DNA of 64,000 nt. Source: Limnoperna fortunei (lineage: Eukaryota > Mollusca > Bivalvia > Mytilida > Modiolidae). The notes below the pieces were generated by a model that made no database searches, was not told the DNA's origin, and saw nothing but the letters and a program-made list of their open reading frames with translations. The DNA is taken from contig OX104122.1 in assembly GCA_944474755.1 (NCBI GenBank), positions 14,642,641 through 14,706,640 on the forward strand. Reading direction: 5' to 3'. A program made the position numbers and the translations under genes. Positions 36,331-53,290 of this stretch are shown here, piece by piece (the stretch's first letter is position 1; every line of letters starts with the position of its first letter).

Positions 36331-38259
36331 AGCACACTACCACAGTAAACCAAACTCATTACCACAGTAAACTAAACACTGTATCACACTAGACAAGTAC
36401 ACTACCACAGTAAACCAAACTCATTACCACAGTAGCCAAACATACTACCACAGTCAACAAACACACTACCACACTAGCCAAGCACACTACCACAGTAGCT
36501 AAACACACTACCACAGTAAACCAAACACACTACCACAGTAAACCAAACACACTACCACAGTAGCCAAGCACACTACCACAGTAAACCAAACACACTACCA
36601 CAGTAGCCAAACACACTACCACAGTAAACCAAACACACTACCACACTAGCTAAACACACTACCACAGTAAACCAAACACACTATCACAGTCAACAAACAC
36701 TGTCTCACAGTAACTTAAACACACTACCACAGTCAACAAACACTGTCTCACAGTAAACCAAACACACTACCACAGTCAACAAACACACTACCACACTAGC
36801 CAAGCACACTACCACAGTAGCTAAACACACTACCACAGTAAACTAAACACTGTATCACACTAGCCAAGCACACTACCACAGTAAACCAAACTCATTACCA
36901 CAGTAGCCAAACATACTACCACAGTCAACAAACACACTACCACACTAGCCAAGCACACTACCACAGTAGCTAAACACACTACCACAGTAAACCAAACACA
37001 CTACCACACTAGCCAAGCACACTACCACAGTAAACCAAACACACTACCACACTAGCTAAACACACTACCACAGTAAACCAAACACACTATCATAGTCAAC
37101 AAACACTGTCTCACAGTAAATTAAACACACTACCACAGTCAACAAACACTGTCTCACAGTAAACCAAACACACTACCACAGTCAACAAACACACTACCAC
37201 ACTAGCCAAGCACACTACCACAGTAGCTAAACACACTACCACAGTAAACCAAACACACTACCACACTAGCCAAGCACACTACCACAGTAAACCAAACACA
37301 CTACCACACTAGCTAAACACACTACCACAGTAAACCAAACACACTATCACAGTCAACAAACACTGTCTCACAGTAAATTAAACACACTACCACAGTCAAC
37401 AAACACTGTCTCACAGTAAACCAAACACACTACAACAGTAAACCAAACATACTACCACAGTAAACCAAACACACGACCACAGTAAACCAAACACACTACC
37501 ACAGTAGCTAAACACACTACCACAGTAAACCCATCACACTACCACAGTAAACCAAACACACTACCACAGTAAACCAAACATACTACAACAGTAAACCAAA
37601 CACACTACCACAGTAAACCAAACACACTGCACAGTAAACCAAACACACTACCACAGTAAACCAAACACACTTCCACAGTAAACCAAACACACTTCCACAG
37701 TAAACCAAACACACTACCACAGTAAACCAAACAGACTACCACAGTAAACCAAACACACGACCACAGTAAACCAAACACACGACCACAGTAAACCAAACAC
37801 ACTACCGCAGTAAACCAAACACACTTCAACAGTAAACCAAACACACTACCACAGTAAACCAAACACACTACCACAGTAAACCAAACACACTACCACAGTA
37901 AACCAAACACACTACCACAGTAAACCAAACACACTACCACAGTAAACCAAACACACGACCACAGTAAACCAAACATACTACAACAGTAAACCAAACATAC
38001 TACAACAGTAAACCAAACACACTTCCACAGTAAACCAAACACACTTCCACAGTAAACCCATCACACTACCACAGAAAACCAAACATACTACAACAGTAAA
38101 CCAAACACACGACCACAGTAAACCAAATACACTACCACAGTAAACCAAACACACCACCACAGTAAACCAAATATACAACCACAGTAAACCAAACACACTA
38201 CCACAGTAAACCAAACACACGACCACAGTAAACCAAACATACTACAACAGTAAACCAAA

Positions 38260-41200
38260 CATACTACCACAGTAAACCAAACATACTTCCACAGTAAACC
38301 AAACACACTACCACAGTAAACCAAACACACCACCACAGTAAACCAAACACACTACCACAGTAAACCAAACACACCACCACAGTAAACCAAACACACTACC
38401 ACAGTAAACCAAACACACCACCACAGTAAACCAAACACACTTCCACAGTAAACCAAACACACTACCACAGTAAACCAAACACACTACCACAGTAAACCAA
38501 ACATACTACCACAGTAAACCAAACACACGACCACAGTAAACCAAACACACTACCACAGTAAACCAAACACACTTCAACAGTAAACCAAACACACTACCAC
38601 AGTAAACCAAACACACTACCACAGTAAACCAAACACACTACCACAGTAAACCAAACATACTTCCACAGTAAACCAAACACACTACCACAGTAAACCAAAC
38701 ATACTACCACAGTAAACCAAACACACTACCACAGTAAACCAAACACACTACCACAGTAAACCAAACATACTACCACAGTAAACCAAACATACTACCACAG
38801 TAAACCAAACACACGACCACAGTAAACCAAACATACTACCACAGTAAACCAAACACACTACCACAGTAAACCAAACACACCACCACAGTAAACCAAACAT
38901 ACTTCCACAGTAAACCAAACACACTACCACAGTAAACCAAACATACTTCCACAGTAAACCAAACACACCACCACAGTAAACCAAACATACTACCACAGTA
39001 AACCAAACACACTACCACAGTAAACCAAACACACTACCACAGTAAACCAAACATACTACCACAGTAAACCAAACACACTTCAACAGTAAACCAAACACAC
39101 TACCACAGTAAACCAAACACACTACCACAGTAAACCAAACACACTACCACAGTAAACCAAACACACTTCAACAGTAAACCAAACACACTACCACAGTAAA
39201 CCAAACACACGACCACAGTAAACCAAACACACGACCACAGTAAACCAAACACACGACCACAGTAAACCAAACACACTACCACAGTAAACCAAACACACTT
39301 CAACAGTAAACCAAACACACTACCACAGTAAACCAAACACACGACCACAGTAAACCAAACATACTACAACAGTAAACCAAACATACTACAACAGTAAACC
39401 AAACACACTTCCACAGTAAACCAAACACACTTCCACAGTAAACCCATCACACTACCACAGTAAACCAAACACACTACCACAGTAAACCAAACACACTACC
39501 ACAGTAAACCAAACACACTACCACAGTAAACCAAACATACTACCACAGTAAACCAAACACACGACCACAGTAAACCAAAAACACTACCACAGTAAACCAA
39601 ACACACTACCACAGTAAACCAAACATACTACCACAGTAAACCAAACACACGACCACAGTAAACCAAACATACTACAACAGTAAACCAAACACACCACCAC
39701 AGTAATCCAAACACACCACCACAGTAAACCAAACACACTGCCACAGTAAACCAAACATACTACCACAGTAAACCAAACACACTACCACAGTAAACCAAAC
39801 ACACTACCACAGTAAACCAAACATACTTCCACAGTAAACCAAACACACTACCACAGTAAACCAAACACACTACAACAGTAAACCAAACACACTACCACAG
39901 TAAACCAAACATACTACCACAGTAAACCAAACATACTTCCACAGTAAACCAAACACACTACCACAGTAAACCAAACACACCACCACAGTAAACCAAACAC
40001 ACTACCACAGTAAACCAAACACACCACCACAGTAAACCAAACACACTACCACAGTAAACCAAACACACCACCACAGTAAACCAAACACACTTCCACAGTA
40101 AACCAAACACACTACCACAGTAAACCAAACACACTACCACAGTAAACCAAACATACTACCACAGTAAACCAAACACACGACCACAGTAAACCAAACACAC
40201 TACCACAGTAAACCAAACACACTTCAACAGTAAACCAAACACACTACCACAGTAAACCAAACACACCACCACAGTAAACCAAACACACTACCACAGTAAA
40301 CCAAACATACTTCCACAGTAAACCAAACACACTACCACAGTAAACCAAACATACTACCACAGTAAACCAAACACACTACCACAGTAAACCAAACACACTA
40401 CCACAGTAAACCAAACATACTACCACAGTAAACCAAACATACTACCACAGTAAACCAAACACACGACCACAGTAAACCAAACATACTACCACAGTAAACC
40501 AAACACACTACCACAGTAAACCAAACACACCACCACAGTAAACCAAACATACTTCCACAGTAAACCAAACACACTACCACAGTAAACCAAACATACTTCC
40601 ACAGTAAACCAAACACACCACCACAGTAAACCAAACATACTACCACAGTAAACCAAACACACTACCACAGTAAACCAAACACACTACCACAGTAAACCAA
40701 ACATACTACCACAGTAAACCAAACACACTTCAACAGTAAACCAAACACACTACCACAGTAAACCAAACACACTACCACAGTAAACCAAACACACTACCAC
40801 AGTAAACCAAACACACTTCAACAGTAAACCAAACACACTACCACAGTAAACCAAACACACGACCACAGTAAACCAAACACACGACCACAGTAAACCAAAC
40901 ACACGACCACAGTAAACCAAACACACTACCACAGTAAACCAAACACACTTCAACAGTAAACCAAACACACTACCACAGTAAACCAAACACACGACCACAG
41001 TAAACCAAACATACTACAACAGTAAACCAAACATACTACAACAGTAAACCAAACACACTTCCACAGTAAACCAAACACACTTCCACAGTAAACCCATCAC
41101 ACTACCACAGTAAACCAAACACACGACCACAGTAAACCAAACACACTACCACAGTAAACCAAACACACTACCACAGTAAACCAAACATACTACCACAGTA

Positions 41201-41575
41201 AACCAAACACACGACCACAGTAAACCAAAAACACTACCACAGTAAACCAAACACACTACCACAGTAAACCAAACATACTACCACAGTAAACCAAACACAC
41301 GACCACAGTAAACCAAACATACTACAACAGTAAACCAAACACACCACCACAGTAATCCAAACACACCACCACAGTAAACCAAACACACTGCCACAGTAAA
41401 CCAAACATACTACCACAGTAAACCAAACACACTACCACAGTAAACCAAACACACTACCACAGTAAACCAAACATACTTCCACAGTAAACCAAACACACTA
41501 CCACAGTAAACCAAACACACTACAACAGTAAACCAAACACACTACCACAGTAAACCAAACATACTACCACAGTAA
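38260..41575. repeat. 1,650-bp tandem duplication inside the array
   Basis: Variant order at about 38260-39925 is repeated at +1,650 (about 39910-41575), for example 38281 with 39931 and 38341 with 39991, with only a few substitutions (38617 against 40267, 39466 against 41116). 1,650 is exactly 75 units of 22 bp. Part of the same order appears again at 47,560-48,350 (offset about 8,750-8,900). Confidence 0.88.
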
Positions 41576-41629
41576 ACCAAACACACTACCACAGTAAACC
41601 AAACACACTACCACAGTAAACCAAACATA

Positions 41630-44600
41630 CTACCACAGTAAACCAAACACACTACCACAGTAAACCAAACACACTACCACAGTAAACCAAACATACTACC
41701 ACAGTAAACCAAACACACTACCACAGTAAACCAAACACACTACCACAGTAAACCAAACATACTTCCACAGTAAACCAAACACACTACCACAGTAAACCAA
41801 ACACACTTCAACAGTAAACCAAACACACTACCACAGTAAACCAAACACACTTCCACAGTAAACCAAACACACTACCACAGTAAACCAAACACACGACCAC
41901 AGTAAACTAAACACTGTATCACACTAGCCAAGCACACTACCACAGTAAACCAAACTCATTACCACAGTAAACTAAACACTGTATCACACTAGCCAAGCAC
42001 ACTACCACAGTAAACCAAACTCATTACCACAGTAGCCAAACATACTACCACAGTCAACAAACACACTACCACACTAGCCAAGCACACTACCACAGTAGCT
42101 AAACACACTACCACAGTAAACCAAACACACTACCACACTAGCCAAGCACACTACCACAGTAAACCAAACACACTACCACACTAGCTAAACACACTACCAC
42201 AGTAAACCAAACACACTATCACAGTCAACAAACACTGTCTCACAGTAAATTAAACACACTACCACAGACAACAAACACTGTCTCACAGTAAACCAAACAC
42301 ACTACCACAGTCAACAAACACACTACCACACTAGCCAAGCACACTACCACAGTAGCTAAACACACTACCACAGTAAACTAAACACTGTATCACACTAGCC
42401 AAGCACACTACCACAGTAAACCAAACTCATTACCACAGTAGCCAAACATACTACCACAGTCAACAAACACACTACCACACTAGCCAAGCACACTACCACA
42501 GTAAACCAAACACACTACCACACTAGCTAAACACACTACCACAGTAAACCAAACACACTATCACAGTCAACAAACACTGTCTCACAGTAAATTAAACACA
42601 CTACCACAGTCAACAAACACTGTCTCACAGTAAACCAAACACACTACCACAGTCAAAAAACACACTACCACACTAGCCAAGCACACTACCACAGTAGCTA
42701 AACACACTACCACAGTAAACTAAACACTGTATCACACTAGCCAAGCACACTACCACAGTAAACCAAACTCATTACCACAGTAGCCAAACATACTACCACA
42801 GTCAACAAACACACTACCACACTAGCCAAGCACACTACCACAGTAGCTAAACACACTACCACAGTAAACCAAACCCACTACCACACTAGCCAAGCACACT
42901 ACCACAGTAAACCAAACACACTACCACACTAGCTAAACACACTACCACAGTAAACCAAACACACTATCACAGTCAACAAACACTGGCTCACAGTAAATTA
43001 AACACACTACCACAGTCAACAAACACTGTCTCACAGTAAATTAAACACACTACCACAGTCAACAAACACACTACCACACTAGCCAAGCACACTACCACAG
43101 TAGCTAAACACACTACCACAGTAAACCAAACACACTACCACACTAGCCAAGCACACTACCACAGTAAACCAAACACACTACCACAGTAGCCAAACACACT
43201 ACCACAGTAAACCAAACACACTACCACACTAGCTAAACACACTACCACAGTAAACCAAACACACTACCACAGTCAACAAACACACTACCACACTAGCCAA
43301 GCACACTACCACAGTAGCTAAACACACTACCACAGTAAACCAAACACACTACCACACTAGCTAAACACACTACCACAGTAAACCAAACACACTATCACAG
43401 TCAACAAACACTGTCTCACAGTAAATTAAACACACTACCACAGTCAACAAACACTGTCTCACAGTAAACCAAACACACGACCACAGTAAACCAAACACAC
43501 TACCACAGTAGCTAAACACACTACCACAGTAAACCCATCACACTACCACAGTAAACCAAACACACTACCACAGTAAACCAAACATACTACAACAGTAAAC
43601 CAAACACACTACCACAGTAAACCAAACACACTGCACAGTAAACCAAACACACTACTACAGTAAACCAAACACACTTCCACAGTAAACCAAACACACTTCC
43701 ACAGTAAACCAAACACACTACCACAGTAAACCAAACAGACTACCACAGTAAACCAAACACACGACCACAGTAAACCAAACACACGACCACAGTAAACCAA
43801 ACACACTACCACAGTAAACCAAACACACTTCAACAGTAAACCAAACACACTACCACAGTAAACCAAACACACTACCACAGTAAACCAAACACACTACCAC
43901 AGTAAACCAAACACACTACCACAGTAAACCAAACACACTACCACAGTAAACCAAACACACGACCACAGTAAACCAAACATACTACAACAGTAAACCAAAC
44001 ATACTACAACAGTAAACCAAACACACTTCCACAGTAAACCAAACAGACTTCCACAGTAAACCCATCACACTACCACAGAAAACCAAACATGCTACAACAG
44101 TAAACCAAACACACGACCACAGTAAACCAAACATACTACAACAGTAAACCAAACATACTACCACAGTAAACCAAACACACCACCACAGTAAACCAAACAC
44201 ACTACCACAGTAAACCAAACACACTACCACAGTAAACCAAACACACTACCACAGTAAACCAAACATACTACCACAGTAAACCAAACACACTACCACAGTA
44301 AACCAAACACACTACCACAGTAAACCAAACATACTTCCACAGTAAACCAAACACACTACCACAGTAAACCAAACACACTTCAACAGTAAACCAAACACAC
44401 TACCACAGTAAACCAAACACACTTCCACAGTAAACCAAACACACTACCACAGTAAACCAAACACACGACCACAGTAAACTAAACACTGTATCACACTAGC
44501 CAAGCACACTACCACAGTAAACCAAACTCATTACCACAGTAAACTAAACACTGTATCACACTAGCCAAGCACACTACCACAGTAAACCAAACTCATTACC

Positions 44601-46790
44601 ACAGTAGCCAAACATACTACCACAGTCAACAAACACACTACCACACTAGCCAAGCACACTACCACAGTAGCTAAACACACTACCACAGTAAACCAAACAC
44701 ACTACCACACTAGCCAAGCACACTACCACAGTAAACCAAACACACTACCACACTAGCTAAACACACTACCACAGTAAACCAAACACACTATCACAGTCAA
44801 CAAACACTGTCTCACAGTAAATTAAACACACTACCACAGTCAACAAACACTGTCTCACAGTAAACCAAACACACTACCACAGTCAACAAACACACTACCA
44901 CACTAGCCAAGCACACTACCACAGTAGCTAAACACACTACCACAGTAAACTAAACACTGTATCACACTAGCCAAGCACACTACCACAGTAAACCAAACTC
45001 ATTACCACAGTAGCCAAACATACTACCACAGTCAACAAACACACTACCACACTAGCCAAGCACACTACCACAGTAAACCAAACACACTACCACACTAGCT
45101 AAACACACTACCACAGTAAACCAAACACACTATCACAGTCAACAAACACTGTCTCACAGTAAATTAAACACACTACCACAGTCAACAAACACTGTCACAC
45201 AGTAAACCAAACACACTACCACAGTCAAAAAACACACTACCACACTAGCCAAGCACACTACCACAGTAGCTAAACACACTACCACAGTAAACTAAACACT
45301 GTATCACACTAGCCAAGCACACTACCACAGTAAACCAAACTCATTACCACAGTAGCCAAACATACTACCACAGTCAACAAACACACTACCACACTAGCCA
45401 AGCACACTACCACAGTAGCTAAACACACTACCACAGTAAACCAAACCCACTACCACACTAGCCAAGCACACTACCACAGTAAACCAAACACACTACCACA
45501 CTAGCTAAACACACTACCACAGTAAACCAAACACACTATCACAGTCAACAAACACTGTCTCACAGTAAATTAAACACACTACCACAGTCAACAAACACTG
45601 TCTCACAGTAAATTAAACACACTACCACAGTCAACAAACACACTACCACACTAGCCAAGCACACTACCACAGTAGCTAAACACACTACCACAGTAAACCA
45701 AACACACTACCACACTAGCCAAGCACACTACCACAGTAAACCAAACACACTACCACAGTAGCCAAACACACTACCACAGTAAACCAAACACACTACCACA
45801 CTAGCTAAACACACTACCACAGTAAACCAAACACACTACCACAGTCAACAAACACACTACCACACTAGCCAAGCACACTACCACAGTAGCTAAACACACT
45901 ACCACAGTAAACCAAACACACTACCACACTAGCTAAACACACTACCACAGTAAACCAAACACACTATCACAGTCAACAAACACTGTCTCACAGTAAATTA
46001 AACACACTACCACAGTCAACAAACACTGTCTCACAGTAAACCAAACACACTACCACAGTAAACCAAACACACTACCACAGTAGCTAAACACACTACCACA
46101 GTAAACCCATCACACTACCACAGTAAACCAAACACACTACCACAGTAAACCAAACATACTACAACAGTAAACCAAACACACTACCACAGTAAACCAAACA
46201 CACTGCACAGTAAACCAAACACACTACTACAGTAAACCAAACACACTTCCACAGTAAACCAAACACACTTCCACAGTAAACCAAACACACTACCACAGTA
46301 AACCAAACACACTACCACAGTAAACCAAACACACGACCACAGTAAACCAAACACACGACCACAGTAAACCAAACACACTACCACAGTAAACCAAACACAC
46401 TTCAACAGTAAACCAAACACACTACCACAGTAAACCAAACACACTACCACAGTAAACCAAACACACTACCACAGTAAACCAAACACACTACCACAGTAAA
46501 CCAAACACACTACCACAGTAAACCAAACACACGACCACAGTAAACCAAACATACTACAACAGTAAACCAAACATACTACAACAGTAAACCAAACACACTT
46601 CCACAGTAAACCAAACAGACTTCCACAGTAAACCCATCACACTACCACAGAAAACCAAACATGCTACAACAGTAAACCAAACACACGACCACAGTAAACC
46701 AAACATACTACAACAGTAAACCAAACATACTACCACAGTAAACCAAACACACCACCACAGTAAACCAAACACACTACCACAGTAAACCAA
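41630..46790. repeat. 2,572-bp tandem duplication inside the array
   Basis: The block around 41,630-44,215 recurs at +2,572 (44,205-46,790). Landmarks CGACCACAGTAAACTAAAC at 41893 and 44465, CACTGCACAG at 43,629 and 46,201, and the pair of minus-strand frames at 43609 and 46181 all show the same offset. It includes both 22-bp and 21-bp class domains. A related, more diverged copy lies at 34,900-37,900. Few mismatches separate the two copies (for example CTGGCTCAC/CTGTCTCAC near 42,983). Confidence 0.88.
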
Positions 46791-49700
46791 ACACACCACC
46801 ACAGTAAACCAAACACACTTCCACAGTAAACCAAACACACTACCACAGTAAACCAAACACACTACCACAGTAGCTAAACACACTACCACAGTAAACCCAT
46901 CACACTACAACAGTAAACCAAACACACTACCACAGTAAACCAAACATACTACAACAGTAAACCAAACACACGACCACAGTAAACCAAACATACTACAACA
47001 GTAAACCAAACATACTACCACAGTAAACCAAACACACTTCCACAGTAAACCAAACACACTACCACAGTAAACCAAACACACCACCACAGTAAACCAAACA
47101 CACTTCCACAGTAAACCAAACACACTACCACAGTAAACCAAACACACTACCACAGTAAACCAAACATACTACCACAGTAAACCAAACACACGACCACAGT
47201 AAACCAAACACACTACCACAGTAGCTAAACACACTACCACAGTAAACCCATCACACTACAACAGTAAACCAAACACACTACCACAGTAAACCAAACACAC
47301 TTCCACAGTAAACCAAACACACTACAACAGTAAACCAAACACACTACCACAGTAAACTAAACATACTACCACAGTAAACCAAACACACTACCACGGTAAA
47401 CCAAACACACGACCACAGTAAACCAAACACACCACCACAGTAAACCAAACACACTACCGCAGTAAACCAAACACACTACCAAAGTAAACCAAACATACTA
47501 CCACAGTAAACCAAACATACTTCCACAGTAAACCAAACACACTACCACAGTAAACCAAACATACTACCACAGTAAACCAAACATACTACCACAGTAAACC
47601 AAACACACTACCACAGTAAACCAAACACACCACCACAGTAAACCAAACATACTTCCACAGTAAACCAAACACACTACCACAGTAAACCAAACATACTTCC
47701 ACAGTAAACCAAACACACCACCACAGTAAACCAAACATACTACCACAGTAAACCAAACACACTACCACAGTAAACCAAACACACTACCACAGTAAACCAA
47801 ACATACTACCACAGTAAACCAAACATACTACCACAGTAAACCAAACATACTACCACAGTAGCTAAACACACTACCACAGTAAACCAAACACACTACCACA
47901 GTAAACCAAACACACTACCACAGTAAACCAAACACACTACCACAGTAAACCAAACATACTACCACAGTAGCTAAACACACTTCAACAGTAAACCAAACAC
48001 ACTACCACAGTAAACCAAACACACTACCACAGTAAACCAAACACACTACCACAGTAAACCAAACACACTTCAACAGTAAACCAAACACACTACCACAGTA
48101 AACCAAACACACGACCACAGTAAACCAAACACACGACCACAGTAAACCAAACACACGACCACAGTAAACCAAACACACTACCACAGTAAACCAAACACAC
48201 TTCAACAGTAAACCAAACACACTACCACAGTAAACCAAACACACGACCACAGTAAACCAAACATACTACAACAGTAAACCAAACATACTACAACAGTAAA
48301 CCAAACACACTTCCACAGTAAACCAAACATACTTCCACAGTAAACCCATCACACTACCACAGTAAACCAAACACACGACCACAGTAAACCAAACACACTA
48401 CCACAGTAAACCAAACATACTACCACAGTAAACCAAACATACTACAACAGTAAACCAAACACACCACCACAGTAATCCAAACACACCACCACAGTAAACC
48501 AAACACACTGCCACAGTAAACCAAACATACTACCACAGTAAACCAAACACACTACCACAGTAAACCAAACATACTACAACAGTAAACCAAACATACTACA
48601 ACAGTAAACCAAACACACCACCACAGTAATCCAAACACACCACCACAGTAAACCAAACACACTGCCACAGTAAACCAAACATACTACCACAGTAAACCAA
48701 ACACACTACCACAGTAAACCAAACATACTACCACAGAAATCCAAACACACTACCACAGTAAACCAAACATACTACCACAGTAAACCAAACATACTACCAC
48801 AGTAAACCAAACACACGACCACAGTAAACCAAACATACTACAACAGTAAACCAAACACAAGACCACAGTAAACCAAACATACTACCACAGTAGCCAAACA
48901 CACTTCCACAGTAAACCAAACACACTTCCACAGTAAACCAAACACACTACCACAGTAAACCAAACACACTACCACAGTAAACCAAACATACTACAACAGT
49001 AAACCAAACACACGACCACAGTAAACCAAACACACTACCACAGTAAACCAAACACACTACCACAGTAAACCAAACACACGACCACAGTAAACCAAACATA
49101 CTACAACAGTAAACCAAACACACTACCACAGTAAACCAAACATACTACCACAGTAAACCCATCACTCTACCACAGTAAACCAAACATACTACAACAGTAA
49201 ACCAAACACACGACCACAGTAAACCAAACACACTACCACAGTAAACCAAACACACGACCACAGTAAACCAAACACACTACCACCGTAAACCAAACACACT
49301 ACCACAGTAAACCAAACACACTACCACAGTGAACCAAACATACTACAACAGTAAACCAAACACACTTCCACAGTAAACCAAACACACTTCCACAGTAAAC
49401 CAAACACACTTCCACAGTAAACCAAACACACTTCAACAGTAAACCAAACACACTACCACAGTAGCCAAACACACTTCAACAGTAAACCAAACACACTTCA
49501 ACAGTAAACCAAACATACTACCACAGTAGCCAAACACACTTCCACAGTAAACCAAACACACTTCCACAGTAAACCAAACACACTTCCACAGTAAACCAAA
49601 CACACTTCAACAGTAAACCAAACACACTACCACAGTAGCTAAACACACTACCACAGTAAACCAAACACACTACCACAGTAAACCAAACATACTACCATAG

Positions 49701-49849
49701 TAAACCAAACACACGACCACAGTAAACCAAACATACTACAACAGTAAACCAAACACACTACCACAGTAAACCAAACACACTTCCACAGTAAACCCATCAC
49801 ACTTCCACAGTAAACCAAACACACGACCACAGTAAACCAAACACTTCCA

Positions 49850-51820
49850 CAGTAAACCAAACACACGACCACAGTAAACCAAACACACGACCACAGTAAA
49901 CCAAACACACTACCACAGTAAACCAAACACTTCCACAGTAAACCAAACACACGACCACAGTAAACCAAACACACGACCACAGTAAACCAAACACACCACC
50001 ACAGTAAACCAAACATACTTCCACAGTAAACCAAACACACGACCACAGTAAACCAAACACACGACCACAGTAAACCAAACACACTTCCACAGTAAACCAA
50101 ACACACTTCCACAGTAAACCAAACATACTACCACAGTAAACCAAACACACGACCACAGTAAACCAAACATACTACAACAGTAAACCAAACATACTGCAAC
50201 AGTAAACCAAACACACTACCACAGTAAACCAAACACACTTCCACAGTAAACCCATCACACTACCACAGAAAACCAAACACACTACCACAGTAAACCAAAC
50301 ACACTACCACAGTAAACCAAACACACCACCACAGTAAACCAAACACACTACCACAGAAAACCAAACACACTACCACAGTAAACCAAACATACTACCACAG
50401 TAAACCAAACACACGACCACAGTAAACCAAACACACTACCACAGTAGCTAAACACACTACCACAGTAAACCCATCACACTACAACAGTAAACCAAACACA
50501 CTACCACAGTAAACCAAACACACTACCACAGTAAACCAAACACACTACCACAGTGAACCAAACACACTACCACAGTAAACCAAACACACTACCACAGTAA
50601 ACAAACACACTACCGCAGTAAACCAAACATACTACCACAGTAAACCAAACACACTGCCACAGTAAACCAAACACACTTCCACAGTAAACCAAACACACTA
50701 CCACAGTAAACCAAACACACTACCACAGTAAACCAAACACACTACCACAGTAAACCAAACACACTTCAACAGTAAACCAAACACACTACCACAGTAAACC
50801 AAACACACGACCACAGTAAACCAAACACACGACCACAGTAAACCAAACACACGACCACAGTAAACCAAACACACGACCACAGTAAACCAAACACACTACC
50901 ACAGTAAACCAAACACTTCCACAGTAAACCAAACACACGACCACAGTAAACCAAACACACGACCACAGTAAACCAAACACACCACCACAGTAAACCAAAC
51001 ATACTTCCACAGTAAACCAAACACACGACCACAGTAAACCAAACACACGACCACAGTAAACCAAACACACTTCCACAGTAAACCAAACACACTTCCACAG
51101 TAAACCAAACATACTACCACAGTAAACCAAACACACGACCACAGTAAACCAAACATACTACAACAGTAAACCAAACATACTGCAACAGTAAACCAAACAC
51201 ACTTCCACAGTAAACCAAACACACTTCCACAGTAAACCCATCACACTACCACAGAAAACCAAACACACTACCACAGTAAACCAAACACACTACCACAGTA
51301 AACCAAACACACCACCACAGTAAACCAAACACACTACCACAGTAAACCAAACACACTACCACAGTAAACCAAACATACTACCACAGTAAACCAAACACAC
51401 GACCACAGTAAACCAAACACACTACCACAGTAGCTAAACACACTACCACAGTAAACCCATCACACTACAACACTAAACCAAACACACTACCACAGTAAAC
51501 CAAACACACTACCACAGTAAACCAAACACACTACCACAGTGAACCAAACACACTACCACAGTAAACCAAACACACTACCACAGTAAACAAACACACTACC
51601 GCAGTAAACCAAACATACTACCACAGTAAACCAAACACACTGCCACAGTAAACCAAACACACTTCCACAGTAAACCAAACACACTACCACAGTAAACCAA
51701 ACACACTACCACAGTAAACCAAACACACTACCACAGTAAACCAAACACACTTCAACAGTAAACCAAACACACTACCACAGTAAACCAAACACACGACCAC
51801 AGTAAACCAAACACACGACC
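49850..51820. repeat. 986-bp tandem duplication inside the array
   Basis: Minus-strand landmarks at 50112 and 51098, and at 50156 and 51142, share the offset 986. The rare units AAACACTTCCACAG (20 bp) and GTAAACAAACACACTACCGC (21-bp class) recur in matching places in both copies. Confidence 0.8.
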
Positions 51821-52599
51821 ACAGTAAACCAAACACACGACCACAGTAAACCAAACACTTCCACAGTAAACCAAACATACTTCCACAGTAAACCAAACAC
51901 ACGACCACAGTAAACCAAACACACGACCAGAGTCAACCAAACACACTTCCACAGTAAACCAAACACACATCCACAGTAAACCAAACACACGACCACAGTA
52001 AACCAAACACACTACCACAGTAAACCAAACACACGACCACAGTAAACCAAACATACTACAACAGTAAACCAAACACACTTCCACAGTAAACCAAACACTT
52101 CCACAGTAAACCAAACACACTTCCACAGTAAACCAAACACACGACCACAGTAAACCAAACATACTTCCACAGTAAACCAAACATACTTCCACAGTAAACC
52201 AAACACACGACCACAGTAAACCAAACATACTTCCACAGTAAACCAAACACACTACCACAGTAAACCAAACACACGACCACAGTAAACCAAACATACTTCC
52301 ACAGTAAACCAAACATACTTCCACAGTAAACCAAACATACTTCCACAGTAAACCAAACATACTTCCACAGTAAACCAAACATACTACAACAGTAAACCAA
52401 ACACACTACAACAGTAAACCAAACACTTCCACAGTAAACCAAACACACTACCGCAGTAAACCAAACACACTACCACAGTAAACCAAACACACGACCACAG
52501 TAAACCAAACACACTACCACAGTAAACCAAACATACTTCCACAGTAAACCAAACACACGACCACAGTAAACCAAACATACTACAACAGTAAACCAAACA

Positions 52600-53290
52600 C
52601 ACGACCACAGTAAACCAAACATACTACCACAGTAAACCCATCACACTACCACAGTAAACCAAACATACTACAACAGTAAACCAAACACACTTCCACAGTA
52701 AACCAAACACACTTCCACAGTAAACCAAACACACGACCACAGTAAACCAAACATACTACCACAGTAAACCAAACATACTACAACAGTAAACCAAACACAC
52801 TACCACAGTAAACCAAACACACTACCACAGTAAACCAAACATACTACAACAGTAAACCAAACACACTACCACAGTAAACCAAACACACTACCACAGTAAA
52901 CCAAACATACTACAACAGTAAACCAAACACACTTCCACAGTAAACCAAACACACTTCCACAGTAAACCAAACACACGACCACAGTAAACCAAACATACTA
53001 CCACAGTAAACCAAACATACTACAACAGTAAACCAAACACACTACCACAGTAAACCAAACACACTACCACAGTAAACCAAACATACTACAACAGTAAACC
53101 AAACACACTACCACAGTAAACCAAACACACTACCACAGTAAACCAAACATACTACAACAGTAAACCAAACACACTTCCACAGTAAACCAAACACACTTCC
53201 ACAGTAAACCAAACACACGACCACAGTAAACCAAACATACTACCACAGTAAACCAAACATACTACAACAGTAAACCAAACACACTACCAC
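52600..53290. repeat. 242-bp higher-order repeat, three copies
   Basis: An eleven-unit block (two ACTTCC units, one ACGACC, one CATACTACC, one CATACTACAAC, two CACTACC, and so on) occurs three times, with TTCC landmarks at 52691, 52933 and 53175. 242 is exactly 11 units of 22 bp. The copies look identical by eye. Confidence 0.85.

Noticed and set aside
49648..52378. Long minus-strand open frames in the satellite (up to 208 codons) encoding a hydrophobic 22-residue repeat
   Set aside because: They follow from a 22-bp period read in three frames. ATG comes from CATAC unit variants and stops from CTACC variants, so frame length only reflects local variant mix. There are no promoter, splice or codon-use signals.
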